Assembly (NCBI GenBank): GCA_013540605.1
Contig: JABVCK010000006.1
Coordinates: forward strand, 1 to 64,000
Origin: Bacillota bacterium
Lineage (GTDB): Bacteria; Bacillota; Clostridia; Ch29
DNA length: 64,000 nucleotides
Reading direction: 5' to 3'
In this document: in pieces, positions 34,577 to 43,229 of the stretch
Layout: every line of letters begins with the position of its first letter
How positions within the stretch are numbered: position 1 is the stretch's first letter
The notes under the pieces: generated by a model
Database searches by the model: none
Seen by the model: the letters and a program-made list of their open reading frames with translations, nothing else
Told to the model about the DNA's origin: nothing
Translations under genes and position numbers: made by a program

Positions 34577-34648
34577 AAAAAGTTGTAACTAATACTCCCA
34601 TGCTGAATATATTGATAGCATAAGCACTTTTGTATGGGGGAGGAAAAC

Positions 34649-35617
34649 GTGGTGGCAATAAGCAGGAACTATAGCAGGCAGTCGATAATCTTAACCGAAC
34701 AGGATGGCGGATTTAGAGCAGATAATTCAAAGGTCCCTGCGGGTTACTCGAAGATAGAGGTCAAGAGCGGCAATGGCATGCTGACTGCCTTTGCCCAGAA
34801 CTTGAAATACTTTGCCGATGGGAGCTACATATACAAATTCTTTATAGCAAAGACTGACCCGCAGCCGGTATTGCTGGACCTCGGGACCTTGGTGATAGAC
34901 GATAGGGGAAAAGGTGAAGGAGTATGGAAGTTCGATGCGCACAATGTGGAAAAAACAGGTTATGGTATCGATAAGTTTGACCTTTTCGGAATTATGGCCC
35001 GCAAGAAGGGAAATGGGGCGAAGGGCCTTATTTGTCCTCTTGCCGGCAGTACCGGCAAAATGCCCCTCCAGTGGCGGGAGGCGCTGGTGAGCAGTTCCAC
35101 CGGCTATGATACGGGGGATACCGGAAACGAAGCGGCGGAAGGAAAGAATGGCTATACTGAGCCGGGGAAAGAGGACGGTGAAAATCCGACCGGAACAGAG
35201 AAGGAAACTCCGGAGGTTCTGGATGCCGAAGCACCGGTACAAGAAGCAGAAAACACAGAGAAAGAAGCGGATACAAATATGGTACTCCAAGAGTACATGT
35301 CGGATATGCTGGACAGCTTTCCAAAGGTAGAGCCCTTTGAGGTTCCGCTTGAAAACTGCATATGGTGGAAAGTAAATACCTTCAACTATATTTTCGGAAT
35401 AATGAATGACAGTGCCAGAAAACTGATATACTACGCCTACGGAGTGCCGGGAGTATACAACAGCCAGATAAAAAGGCAGATGGAGATGTACGGGTTTTAT
35501 AGCTGGCGTCCGGCAAAGAGGGAGGAAAAGAAACAGGGGGATTATGGATACTGGCTGGCCTTTGTTGACGCAAGGACAGGAATGCTGGTTAATCCCCAGC
35601 TTTCGTATGAGAGGTGA
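34649..35617 (+). CDS. Hypothetical protein, two domains joined by an acidic linker
   Basis: I do not recognise this 322-residue protein. Residues ~10-115 look like a beta-rich domain (IEVKSGNGMLTAFAQNL, YIYKFFIAK, LDLGTLVIDDRGKGEGVW). Residues ~155-215 form a Glu/Thr-rich linker. The C-terminal ~100 residues contain NTFNYIFGIMNDSARKLIYY, YGVPG and YWLAFVDARTG. No signal peptide or membrane helix is seen. GTG 34649 follows GGGGAGG, and GTG 34652 is an alternative. It lies between rsmA and yabG in a spore-gene region. The stop codon is inside a heptad of array K. Confidence 0.75.
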   Translation: MVAISRNYSRQSIILTEQDGGFRADNSKVPAGYSKIEVKSGNGMLTAFAQNLKYFADGSYIYKFFIAKTDPQPVLLDLGTLVIDDRGKGEGVWKFDAHNVEKTGYGIDKFDLFGIMARKKGNGAKGLICPLAGSTGKMPLQWREALVSSSTGYDTGDTGNEAAEGKNGYTEPGKEDGENPTGTEKETPEVLDAEAPVQEAENTEKEADTNMVLQEYMSDMLDSFPKVEPFEVPLENCIWWKVNTFNYIFGIMNDSARKLIYYAYGVPGVYNSQIKRQMEMYGFYSWRPAKREEKKQGDYGYWLAFVDARTGMLVNPQLSYER

Positions 35618-35705
35618 GAGGTTGGAAGTGGGAGGTTGGATTTTAGTATAGCTTTCCATTACTTCCAGGATTCCAGCATCTAACATCCCACTTCACACTT
35701 CCCAG
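35611..35705. repeat. Variant heptad array K (GAGGTTG type)
   Basis: The left heptads GAGGTGA, GAGGTTG, GAAGTGG, GAGGTTG start at 35611, and the first contains the stop codon of the upstream gene. After a ~40-base centre come right units CCAGCAT, CTAACAT, CCCACTT, CACACTT. The 7-base period and two-arm plan match the main family although the unit sequences differ. GGAATGTCCCC, an end of the other repeat family, follows at 35709. Confidence 0.7.
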
Positions 35706-35730
35706 ACAGGAATGTCCCCGATAATATATT

Positions 35731-37434
35731 CTAATCTCCCAGGCATATATCCCCCATCAGTACCCCTATTATTCTGCCGCTCTTATCCTTGACCGGCAGG
35801 GAAACGGATACGCAGAACTCCTGTGTAAGCTTTGAAATATAGGGTTCGGACAGATAGACATTTCCCTTGAGAGCTTCCTTGAAGAATGGACGGTGGGCTG
35901 CATTATCATTAAGCACTCCCTGGGATGAAATTTTAATGCTTCCGCTGGTGTCCAGCAGTGCAATAAACTCCAGCCAGGTGTCCTTTGAAGCATTTTTCCT
36001 CAGCAGCCCTTCGATTTCCTGCAGGTCATCTTCCAGAAGGACCGGGGAAGATGCGATATTCATCACAACTGATTTTGCCTTATCTATCCGGATCCTTTCC
36101 TTCTCTCCAAGGGTAAGCCCCCTCTTATAGTCTGCAAAACTGTCATCCAGTTCCTTTGCCATCAGGTTGAGATTTTTGATGGACTGGAACACCTGCTCCA
36201 TGGCTGCCGACTGCTGTTCCGCGGAAGCGGCGGCTTGCTGTGTGCCGGCGGATGACTGCTGCGCCGAAGCGACAACCTCCTCCATCAAAGCATCGATTTC
36301 TTCGGTTTTTACCCTTTGATTCCGTGTAAATTTTAAAATCTCTTCGATGGAATGCACTGTGGCGTTTGTGACCTGTTCTATTGACGAAAAATTCTCCTTT
36401 GAGCTGTCTGCGATATCTACGTCTTCTTTGGCTCTTTGTGCCTGGGACTGCATGGAATTCGCAACCAGATTAACCTGCTCGGATATTGTTGAAATCAGTT
36501 TATGGATTTTGCTTGCCGAGGCTGTAGATTGTTCTGCCAGCTTCCTCACCTCTTCTGCAACCACCGCAAAGCCTCTACCCTGGTCTCCGGCGCGGGCTGC
36601 TTCAATAGCGGCATTCAGCGCAAGCAGGTTGGTCTGTTCGCTGATTGCGGTAACCTCCATGGTAATGCCCGAAATCTGCTGAGCATATCTTTCCAGCGTT
36701 GATACTTCCTGTGACAAACGGTCATTAATTTCCCAGCTCTGCCGGATTCTTTCCACCAGCAGGGCAAGCTTATCTATGCTGCTGGTGATTGTTTCCTTCA
36801 TCTTCAGGGATTCTTCCCGGGTCTTATTGGAGAATTCCACGATTCTTTCCGAGTCCTGAACCATGGCTATTGTATTTTCTCTGGTTTTGATTGCAGCGGA
36901 AGAAACCCTTTCAACACCCTGGGCAATCTCCGAAATAGTCAGGGCGATTTCCTCCGCTGAACGGTTTGTCTCTTCCGTATTCAACAGGAGTTCGTCGGAG
37001 TATACCTTTGTTTTTTCCGACGAAGTCAGCACATTGCCCATTGTCTTTTTATGCTGCAGCAGAATTTTATTCATCGTATCGGCAATCTTTCCCAGGAGAC
37101 CGCTAAAACTGCTCGGGAGCTTTGCCAGCATATTTCCCTGCTCGATTTCTTCAAGGCTTCTCTGGAGTTCTGTCAAGGGGTTTAAGAAGGCTGTCCGGAG
37201 TGAAAAAAAGATAACGAGCATAAGAACAACCGTAAATGCAGCCAGAACCAACCAGAAGGTAAGTACAATACTGCCAATTTCAGGCAGTATGCTGCTATCC
37301 AGGATGCCCTGTTCCAGCCGGCCGGTAAGCAGTGTGGAGATTTTGTCCGGAACGAGCTTCACAAACAGTAAATATTCGGCACCTATAATCAAGACCGTGA
37401 TGATAGCCAAAAAAGCACTTGCATTATTTTTCAT
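35731..37434 (-). CDS. Methyl-accepting chemotaxis protein with C-terminal Cache-like domain
   Basis: This 567-residue chemoreceptor is paralogous to the one at 182-1822. Membrane segments lie at about 7-27 and 54-76, followed by a HAMP-like region ([20 protein letters not shown]). The signalling domain has [20 protein letters not shown]. The C-terminal ~100 residues match a Cache/PDC distal half ([48 protein letters not shown]). ATG 37434 follows GGAGGGG. It is divergent from yabG. The ligand is unknown. Confidence 0.9.
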   Translation of the reverse strand: MKNNASAFLAIITVLIIGAEYLLFVKLVPDKISTLLTGRLEQGILDSSILPEIGSIVLTFWLVLAAFTVVLMLVIFFSLRTAFLNPLTELQRSLEEIEQGNMLAKLPSSFSGLLGKIADTMNKILLQHKKTMGNVLTSSEKTKVYSDELLLNTEETNRSAEEIALTISEIAQGVERVSSAAIKTRENTIAMVQDSERIVEFSNKTREESLKMKETITSSIDKLALLVERIRQSWEINDRLSQEVSTLERYAQQISGITMEVTAISEQTNLLALNAAIEAARAGDQGRGFAVVAEEVRKLAEQSTASASKIHKLISTISEQVNLVANSMQSQAQRAKEDVDIADSSKENFSSIEQVTNATVHSIEEILKFTRNQRVKTEEIDALMEEVVASAQQSSAGTQQAAASAEQQSAAMEQVFQSIKNLNLMAKELDDSFADYKRGLTLGEKERIRIDKAKSVVMNIASSPVLLEDDLQEIEGLLRKNASKDTWLEFIALLDTSGSIKISSQGVLNDNAAHRPFFKEALKGNVYLSEPYISKLTQEFCVSVSLPVKDKSGRIIGVLMGDICLGD

Positions 37435-37563
37435 CTATACCCCTCCAGAAAATCATATGATTTGGCATATTATTAAGTATTTCTACAACCGACAGCAGAT
37501 TCCTCTTGAAGTGGCACTTTTTTCTCCGGCTTTACCGATGATAACTGTTGTGTCACGTTTTAT

Positions 37564-37593
37564 ACACACACCCAGCAGAAGCTTCATAATATA
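37564..37593 (+). promoter_or_regulatory. Possible sigma-K promoter of yabG
   Basis: CATAATATA at 37585-37593 matches the sigma-K -10 consensus CATAnnnTA, and an ACA/ACAC stretch lies about 16 bases upstream. In Bacillus yabG is transcribed by sigma-K. Confidence 0.4.
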
Positions 37594-37636
37594 TACTAAT
37601 CGGTTAAATTGAAGCTTATTGCCAGGAGGGATAAAA

Positions 37637-38518
37637 ATGTCGGAGTTTAGGATAGGGGACCTGGTGGCAAGGAAATCCTATGATTTTGATGTTCTGTTTA
37701 AAATAGTTGAAATAATCGACCACTCCGGAAAGGAGAGGGTTTATATATTAAAGGGAGTACACATGAGGGTATTGGCGGATGCTCCCGGAAATGACCTCGT
37801 AAGGCAGACCGCTAAAGAAGTAAAACGCTTTACTGCAAATAATGACAATAGGGTAAACAAAAACATAGATTATGTGATAAATGCCAGAAAGATCAGGAAT
37901 AGTGCAAAGGGAATTAAAGGCGCATTTTTTCACAGGACAAAAAACTCGTTCAGCCGGGCGGGAAAAGTCCTCCACCTGGACGGAGATAAGGATTATTTAG
38001 ACACGTGCCTTGAGAAGTACGAAGAGATGGAGCTTAAGGCAACGGGCGTACATGTGCCTGAAAGTCAGCAGCCGGCGGCTGTGGGCGGGCTTTTAAAAGA
38101 ACACATTCCCGACATTGTAGTACTGACGGGACACGATGCCCTAGTAAAGGGATACAAGGATATAAACGACATCAACTATTACCGCAACTCCAGGTATTAC
38201 GCTGCTGCGGTGAAGGAAGCAAGAAAATTTGAGCCATCCTATGATGATTTAGTAATATTTGCCGGAGCCTGCCAATCGCACTTTGAGGCAATTCTAGAAG
38301 CGGGAGCCAATTATGCAAGTTCGCCGAACAGGGTTCTTATACACGCACTGGACCCTGTATTCGTATGCGAGAAGATTGCCTTTTCGGGTGTGGACAATAT
38401 CGTTTCTACCGAGGATCTGATTTCCAGGACCATAACCGGAGTCGAAGGTATAGGCGGACTTCAAACCAGGGGTAAATACAGGGAAGGATTACCCAAATCC
38501 CCGTATTTAAAGGGATAA
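37637..38518 (+). CDS. yabG: Sporulation-specific protease YabG
   Basis: YabG is a mother-cell cysteine-type protease that processes coat proteins late in sporulation. The 293-residue product has the N-terminal small domain FRIGDLVARKSYDFDVLFKI, then HLDGDKDYLDTCLEKY, VLTGHDA, FAGACQSHFEAILEAGANYASSP and HALDPVFV. The central histidine and cysteine in TGHDA and GACQS are plausible catalytic residues. ATG 37637 follows CAGGAGGG. The SpoIID-amidase gene follows after 12 bases. Confidence 0.95.
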   Translation: MSEFRIGDLVARKSYDFDVLFKIVEIIDHSGKERVYILKGVHMRVLADAPGNDLVRQTAKEVKRFTANNDNRVNKNIDYVINARKIRNSAKGIKGAFFHRTKNSFSRAGKVLHLDGDKDYLDTCLEKYEEMELKATGVHVPESQQPAAVGGLLKEHIPDIVVLTGHDALVKGYKDINDINYYRNSRYYAAAVKEARKFEPSYDDLVIFAGACQSHFEAILEAGANYASSPNRVLIHALDPVFVCEKIAFSGVDNIVSTEDLISRTITGVEGIGGLQTRGKYREGLPKSPYLKG

Positions 38519-38530
38519 GGAGGTGGAGGG

Positions 38531-39958
38531 ATGGCTAACCGGAAAGATTTCAGTGTAAGCGTTTACAGAGTGGAGAAGCAAAGCATTGGGACAATACCCC
38601 TGGAGGACCTTGTTGCCGAGATTACGGCTTCCCAGATTCCGGTCGAACTAGAGGCAGAAGCAATAAAGGCGCAGGCGGTCCTGGTAAGGACCAATATACT
38701 CAGGCAGAGCTACTTGTATGAGGGGTGCGGATGCAGCATTCATCCGGGCGCGATGCTGTGCAATAGCTCACATTGTATTGAATGGAAGGGAATGGACAGT
38801 TTAAAGGAAGAATGGGAGGATGCCTTTGATATAAATTGGGATAGGATAGAAAAAGCTGTGGAGAGTACCCGGGGAGAGTTCTTGTCAATCAACGGTAAGC
38901 CCGTAAAGGCCTACTACCATCCTTGCTGTGGAGGCGCAACCGAGAACTCGGAGAGCATAATAGGAAATAGGGTTGTTTACCTTAGAAAAGTCCTGTGTGA
39001 TTACTGCAAAGGCTCATCCTGCTGGGAGGATGAAAGGAATATAACGATTGAGGAGATGGAAGAAAAGCTCGGTATTAGTATTAAGCAGGCAAGCCCGGTT
39101 AAAGGATCGCCGATTGAAGGAATGATAGACGAGATAGACCGGGACCAGGAGGGAAGAATAAGAAGTATCCGTATAGGCGGCAAATATTTTAAAGGCAGCG
39201 AAGTAAAAGAACTGCTGGGCCTTAGTTCCACCAGGTTCGGATGGAATCCCGTTATATTGAGGTTTTACACGAGGGGGCAGGGACATGGGCTCGGGCTGTG
39301 CCAATACGGGGCGGATTCAATGGCTAAGGAAGGAAAGGGATACCGGGAGATAATAAATTACTATTTTACCGGCGCAAAGATCATGTCCATTAAGGAGTAC
39401 GACTACAGCAAACCCCTTAGGGGAAAGGTCTTTGTCATAGACCCGGGCCATGGGGGGGACGGCGAGGACAACATTGGGCCGACCGGGTTAAGGGAAAAGG
39501 ATGTTAACCTTGAAATAGCGTTACAGCTATCATCATTATTGTCCGAGGCCGGAGCAGAGGTCCATATGACAAGGGAGGACGACAGCGTTGTGCTGTTATC
39601 CGATAGGGCAGGAATGGCAAATAAAATAAGGCCTCACTTTTTCATAAGCATCCATCAAAACAGCTTCTACAATCCCGGTGTAGCGGGCACAGAAATCTAC
39701 TATTACGACGGGGATGACGAAGGGGAGAGGCTGGGGAGGATGATCATGCTCCAGCTGGAGGAAGACGCTGAAGTCGTGAACAAGGGTGTAAAAACCGCCA
39801 ATTTTTACATGCTTCGTGAAGTCAAGGTCCGGTCTGTTCTTTTGGAGCTTTTTTATATAACAAACCCTGAAGAGGAGGAAAAGCTGAAATCAAAGGACTT
39901 TAAAACGCGCGTTGCAAGGGCAATATTCAGAGGAATTCTAAGATATTATAGAGAGTAG
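38531..39958 (+). CDS. SpoIID domain fused to N-acetylmuramoyl-L-alanine amidase
   Basis: This 475-residue two-domain murein enzyme has a SpoIID/LytB half at about 1-290. That half contains PVELEAEAIKAQAVLVRTNI, a Cys/His cluster (CGCSIHPGAMLC, HC) resembling the SpoIID zinc site, YHPCCGGATENSE, and RGQGHGLGLCQYGADSMAKEG. An Amidase_3 half follows at 296-475, with FVIDPGHGGDG, GLREKDVNLEIA, SIHQN and LLELFYITN supplying the zinc ligands and catalytic Glu. SpoIID cuts glycan strands and the amidase removes stem peptides. No signal peptide or membrane helix is visible. ATG 38531 follows GGAGGTGGAGGG, in operon with yabG. Confidence 0.9.
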   Translation: MANRKDFSVSVYRVEKQSIGTIPLEDLVAEITASQIPVELEAEAIKAQAVLVRTNILRQSYLYEGCGCSIHPGAMLCNSSHCIEWKGMDSLKEEWEDAFDINWDRIEKAVESTRGEFLSINGKPVKAYYHPCCGGATENSESIIGNRVVYLRKVLCDYCKGSSCWEDERNITIEEMEEKLGISIKQASPVKGSPIEGMIDEIDRDQEGRIRSIRIGGKYFKGSEVKELLGLSSTRFGWNPVILRFYTRGQGHGLGLCQYGADSMAKEGKGYREIINYYFTGAKIMSIKEYDYSKPLRGKVFVIDPGHGGDGEDNIGPTGLREKDVNLEIALQLSSLLSEAGAEVHMTREDDSVVLLSDRAGMANKIRPHFFISIHQNSFYNPGVAGTEIYYYDGDDEGERLGRMIMLQLEEDAEVVNKGVKTANFYMLREVKVRSVLLELFYITNPEEEEKLKSKDFKTRVARAIFRGILRYYRE

Positions 39959-39977
39959 ACGATAATTTTTGAAGAAG

Positions 39978-40010
39978 GAGGGGATCTAGAGTGTTAGGCC
40001 CTCTTTTTTT
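39978..40010 (+). terminator. Terminator after the SpoIID-amidase gene
   Basis: GAGGG and CCCTC arms enclose a 16-base loop and are followed by TTTTTTT. Confidence 0.7.
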
Positions 40011-40023
40011 GATATTTTTACAG

Positions 40024-40053
40024 TTGACAATAGCCCGTACATATTGGTACAAT
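40024..40053 (+). promoter_or_regulatory. veg promoter P1
   Basis: TTGACA, 18 bases, TACAAT. A consensus -35 fits the strong constitutive veg promoters known in Bacillus. Confidence 0.7.
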
Positions 40054-40059
40054 ATTAGA

Positions 40060-40088
40060 TTGATTTTTTCCGCACAATATGGTAAAAT
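40060..40088 (+). promoter_or_regulatory. veg promoter P2
   Basis: TTGATT, 17 bases, TAAAAT with a TG extension (TGGTAAAAT) lies just downstream of P1. Tandem promoters are likely. Confidence 0.55.
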
Positions 40089-40126
40089 ATTGATAGGTCA
40101 AGAGATTTCGAAAGAGGTGAGATGGA

Positions 40127-40393
40127 GTGCGGGTTAACAACTCCCTTGACAGGATAAAAAAGGATGTAGAGACTTTCGTCGGAAAAAGAGTTAGACTTAA
40201 GGCGAATAAAGGAAGAAGAAAAACCTTTGTAAGAGAAGGGGTCCTGGAGCAAACCTATCCTGCGATATTTGTAGTGAAATTTGATAATGGCCAGAATTCG
40301 GTCAGGAGAGTTTCCTACAGCTATTCGGACATCCTTACCGAGACAGTGGAGATTACAGTTTGCAGCGAGAATATAAAAATAAAGTGTAGCTGA
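40127..40393 (+). CDS. veg: Veg protein
   Basis: This 88-residue cytoplasmic protein is of the Veg family, linked in Bacillus to biofilm matrix gene expression and early spore outgrowth. It has the family pattern LDRIKKDVETFVGKRVRLKANKGRRKT and the SH3-like end IFVVKFDNG, RRVSYSYSDILTETVEI. The GTG at 40127 follows GAGGTGAG. Its place after yabG (here with one gene between) matches Bacillus yabG-veg-sspF, but sspF is elsewhere in this window. Confidence 0.93.
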   Translation: MRVNNSLDRIKKDVETFVGKRVRLKANKGRRKTFVREGVLEQTYPAIFVVKFDNGQNSVRRVSYSYSDILTETVEITVCSENIKIKCS

Positions 40394-40400
40394 GGGCATA

Positions 40401-40426
40401 GGCGGTGTTAAGCCGCTTTTTATTTT
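40401..40426 (+). terminator. Terminator after veg
   Basis: GGCGG and CCGC arms around GTTAAG are followed by TTTTTATTTT. Confidence 0.65.
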
Positions 40427-40432
40427 GCAAAA

Positions 40433-40640
40433 AGGGACATTCCTTAAACAAAATTTTTTATTCATTCCGGAGGTATATTTTATCTCAGCACAGCCATCAA
40501 AGGCTTCACGGCTGACCAAAGCGGCCAAAAGCTCCTTAGCTTTGCCGTACAATTTAACTTCGGGCGTACGGAATCAACGCCTGAGGTCAGACAGGGGGGC
40601 GTATGAATTAATATTCAAATGCATAGCATAATATGTAAAC
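40433..40640. other. Probable decayed element between veg and arcA
   Basis: The stretch begins GGGACATTCC, the left-end motif of the hairpin family. It contains open but unrecognisable reading frames on both strands, for example a minus-strand frame reading AKELLAALVSREAFDG near 40490-40545. Neither frame has a convincing ribosome site. I read it as a relic of an inserted element; no gene is called. Confidence 0.35.
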
Positions 40641-40668
40641 AAAGTAAACCGATGACAGTTCGACAGCC

Positions 40669-40697
40669 TTGTCTAAAAAGTTTAAAAATAATATACT
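40669..40697 (+). promoter_or_regulatory. arcA promoter
   Basis: TTGTCT, 17 bases, TATACT lies 64 bases upstream of the arcA start. I see no clear ArgR box. Confidence 0.55.
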
Positions 40698-40760
40698 AAT
40701 ATTGTCATTGCTAAGTGAAAACACTATTTATGGGTATATTCTTAGAAAGGGGTGTCATTT

Positions 40761-41993
40761 ATGCCGGTAGAAAATGGGATTAGAATTAATTCCGAAATAG
40801 GAAAGCTGAAGGCGGTTCTACTGCATAAACCCGGTAATGAACTGGAACGCTTAACTCCCGAATATCTCGCGGAGATGCTTTTTGATGATATTCCATGGCT
40901 AAAAAAAATGGAAGAAGAGCATGATGGTTTTGCAAAGGCTTTGAGAGATAGAGGAGTCCAGGTATATTATGTAGAAGAGCTTCTCGGGGAAGTACTGCAG
41001 AAACCCGAGGCAAAAAGCCGGATGATTAAAGAGGTTCTTGACAACTGTGATATTGAAAACCCCGATCTCAGGGAAGTGCTCATTAACTATCTGCAGAACC
41101 TTAACTGCAAGGACCTTGCAAGCAAGATGATTTCCGGACTTCCAAAGACAGAGGTTCAGGATATGCAGAGGCATTACAGTCTGGTGGATTACATCAATGA
41201 AGAATATCCCTTCTATATCAATCCCCTGCCTAACCTCTATTTTACCAGGGATCCCGGATCGGTCATAGGAAACGGTCTGTCCATAAACAGGATGAAGATT
41301 AATGCCAGGAAAAGAGAGGGGCTGTTCCTGAAGTACATATACAAGTATCATCCGCTGTTCAATGCCGACATTACCCCTCTTTGGTACAACTATAATAATA
41401 CTTATAGCATTGAAGGGGGAGACATACTGGTACTGAGCAAAGAAGTGCTTGCAATCGGGTGCAGCGAGAGGACCTCCGCCCAGGGAATAGAACTGCTGAG
41501 CAGGAACCTTTTTGAAGGTATCCCTGAACTCAAACATATACTGGTAATGCAGATACCGAAAATCAGGGCCTTTATGCATCTTGATACCGTGTTTACCATG
41601 GTGGACTATGACAAGTTTACAATATATCCGGGGGTTGAAGATTATATAAAAGTGTTTAAGGTTACAAGAAACAGCAAACCTTACAGCCTTCATGTGGAGC
41701 CGGAGGATAATCTGATGATGGCTATTAAAAAAGCCCTCAAGCTGTCCGCGGTGAGCTTTATAAAGAGCGGCGGCGGGGACGAGATTACAGCAGCCAGGGA
41801 GCAGTGGAACGACAGTACCAATACCCTTGCCATAGCGCCCGGGGTTGTAATAACATATAACCGTAACGAAGCTTCAAACAAGGTTTTGAGGCAGAACGGT
41901 ATAGAAGTAGTCGAGATTGACGGGCAGGAGCTTGTGCGCGGCAGGGGAGGCCCCAGGTGCATGAGCATGCCCCTGCTAAGAGAAGAATTATAA
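40761..41993 (+). CDS. arcA: Arginine deiminase
   Basis: ArcA hydrolyses arginine to citrulline and ammonia. The 410-residue enzyme has the guanidino-group-modifying fold: NPLPNLYFTRDPGSVIGNG, the histidine in MHLDTVFTMVD, the aspartate/glutamate region SIEGGDILVL and the catalytic cysteine in RGGPRCMSMPL near the end. ATG 40761 follows AAAGGGGTG, and an in-frame GTG at 40752 lies within the ribosome site. With arcB and arcC downstream it forms the full ATP-yielding deiminase pathway. No arcD antiporter is seen. Confidence 0.96.
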   Translation: MPVENGIRINSEIGKLKAVLLHKPGNELERLTPEYLAEMLFDDIPWLKKMEEEHDGFAKALRDRGVQVYYVEELLGEVLQKPEAKSRMIKEVLDNCDIENPDLREVLINYLQNLNCKDLASKMISGLPKTEVQDMQRHYSLVDYINEEYPFYINPLPNLYFTRDPGSVIGNGLSINRMKINARKREGLFLKYIYKYHPLFNADITPLWYNYNNTYSIEGGDILVLSKEVLAIGCSERTSAQGIELLSRNLFEGIPELKHILVMQIPKIRAFMHLDTVFTMVDYDKFTIYPGVEDYIKVFKVTRNSKPYSLHVEPEDNLMMAIKKALKLSAVSFIKSGGGDEITAAREQWNDSTNTLAIAPGVVITYNRNEASNKVLRQNGIEVVEIDGQELVRGRGGPRCMSMPLLREEL

Positions 41994-41996
41994 AAT

Positions 41997-42103
41997 GGGG
42001 ACATTCCACGGCAAGGAATGTCAAATGGGGACATTCCTCCCCCCAGTTTCAGACTTCGGAGAGGAGGTGTGTCCCCTGGCCTTATACGCAGCGGTGTGTC
42101 CCC
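41997..42103 (+). repeat. Nested hairpin elements in the arcB leader
   Basis: The outer arms are GGGGACATTCC at 41997 and GCAGCGGTGTGTCCCC ending 42103. A complete inner hairpin (42027-42076, GGGGACATTCCTCCCC to GGAGGTGTGTCCCC) lies in the loop. The tail TTACATTAAAGGAGG provides the arcB Shine-Dalgarno. The layout matches 2128-2233. Confidence 0.85.
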
Positions 42104-42126
42104 TTACATTAAAGGAGGAATGTTAG

Positions 42127-43116
42127 ATGCCGTTTAATCTTAAAGGAAGAAGTTTTTTAACCCTAAAGGACTATACCCCGCAGGAAATAGACTACCTGCT
42201 GAAACTGTCCGAGGAACTGAAAAAGGCTAAATACACGGGAACCGAAGCAAAACTGCTCCAGGGCAAGAACATAGCCCTGATATTCGAGAAGCCGTCTACC
42301 CGGACAAGGTGTGCCTTTATCGTTGCTTGCAATGACCAGGGAGCTCACGCCGAATACCTTGGCAAAGGAGATATTCAGTTGGGCAAAAAAGAATCCGTTG
42401 AAGATACGGCAAAGGTTCTCGGCAGAATGTTTGACGGTATCCAGTTTAGAGGCTTCAAGCACCAGACCGTCGAGCTTCTTGCACAGCATTCCGGGGTTCC
42501 GGTATGGAACGGGTTAACCGACCTCTACCATCCGACGCAGGTGCTGGCGGATTTCCTCACTATAAAGGAGTATAAGGGCCATTTAAGGGGGATTTCCCTC
42601 GCATATGTAGGCGACGGGAGAAACAACGTTGCAAACTCCCTTATGATAGGATCTGCAAAGGTAGGTATAGACTTCAGGATCGTATCGCCGAAGGAGTTGT
42701 TCCCCTCCGATGAACTGGTCAGCTACTGCAGGGGAGTTGCGGAAGAAACCGGTGCGTCGATTACAATAATCGATGATATAAAATCAGGAGTGAAAGGCTG
42801 CCACGCCCTCTACACCGACGTCTGGGTGTCAATGGGAGAAGAGGCTTACTTTGAAGAGAGGATAAAGCAGCTCAAGGATTACCAGGTTAACATGGAAATG
42901 ATAAAAATGACCGGTAAGGACGACTGCATCTTCCTGCACTGCCTGCCGTCATTCCATGACACCAATACCACGGTGGGACAGGAAATATACGAAAAATACG
43001 GCCTCAAGGAAATGGAAGTAACCGATGAAGTATTCAGGAGCAAGCATTCGGTTGTATTTGACGAGGCTGAGAACAGGGTTCACACCATAAAGGCGGTAAT
43101 GGTTGCAACATTGTAA
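42127..43116 (+). CDS. arcB: Ornithine carbamoyltransferase
   Basis: In the deiminase direction this enzyme splits citrulline with phosphate into ornithine and carbamoyl phosphate. The 329-residue protein has the carbamoyl-phosphate motif [10 protein letters not shown], the HPTQ motif ([15 protein letters not shown]), [13 protein letters not shown] and the ornithine-loop [11 protein letters not shown] 42127 follows AAAGGAGG. It lies between arcA and arcC, so the catabolic name is used. An anabolic argF role is also possible since the same protein fold serves both. Confidence 0.95.
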   Translation: MPFNLKGRSFLTLKDYTPQEIDYLLKLSEELKKAKYTGTEAKLLQGKNIALIFEKPSTRTRCAFIVACNDQGAHAEYLGKGDIQLGKKESVEDTAKVLGRMFDGIQFRGFKHQTVELLAQHSGVPVWNGLTDLYHPTQVLADFLTIKEYKGHLRGISLAYVGDGRNNVANSLMIGSAKVGIDFRIVSPKELFPSDELVSYCRGVAEETGASITIIDDIKSGVKGCHALYTDVWVSMGEEAYFEERIKQLKDYQVNMEMIKMTGKDDCIFLHCLPSFHDTNTTVGQEIYEKYGLKEMEVTDEVFRSKHSVVFDEAENRVHTIKAVMVATL

Positions 43117-43229
43117 TAAAACATATCCAATCTTGCATGCTGCTGCACAGACTACCTGAATTTTGTGGGGGAGCGATAGTAGAGTACCGGGAGTATATTA
43201 GCATGATCTGGGGGAAGGAGAGAATATTC

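Noticed and set aside
36863-37612. 249-codon plus-strand ORF opposite the second chemoreceptor
   Set aside because: It is a shadow of the coding strand. The composition is Ser/Ile-rich antisense and there is no plausible family.
40425-40631. 68-codon gene after veg
   Set aside because: It begins within the terminator tail, has no ribosome site and shows no motif. It is treated as part of a decayed element.
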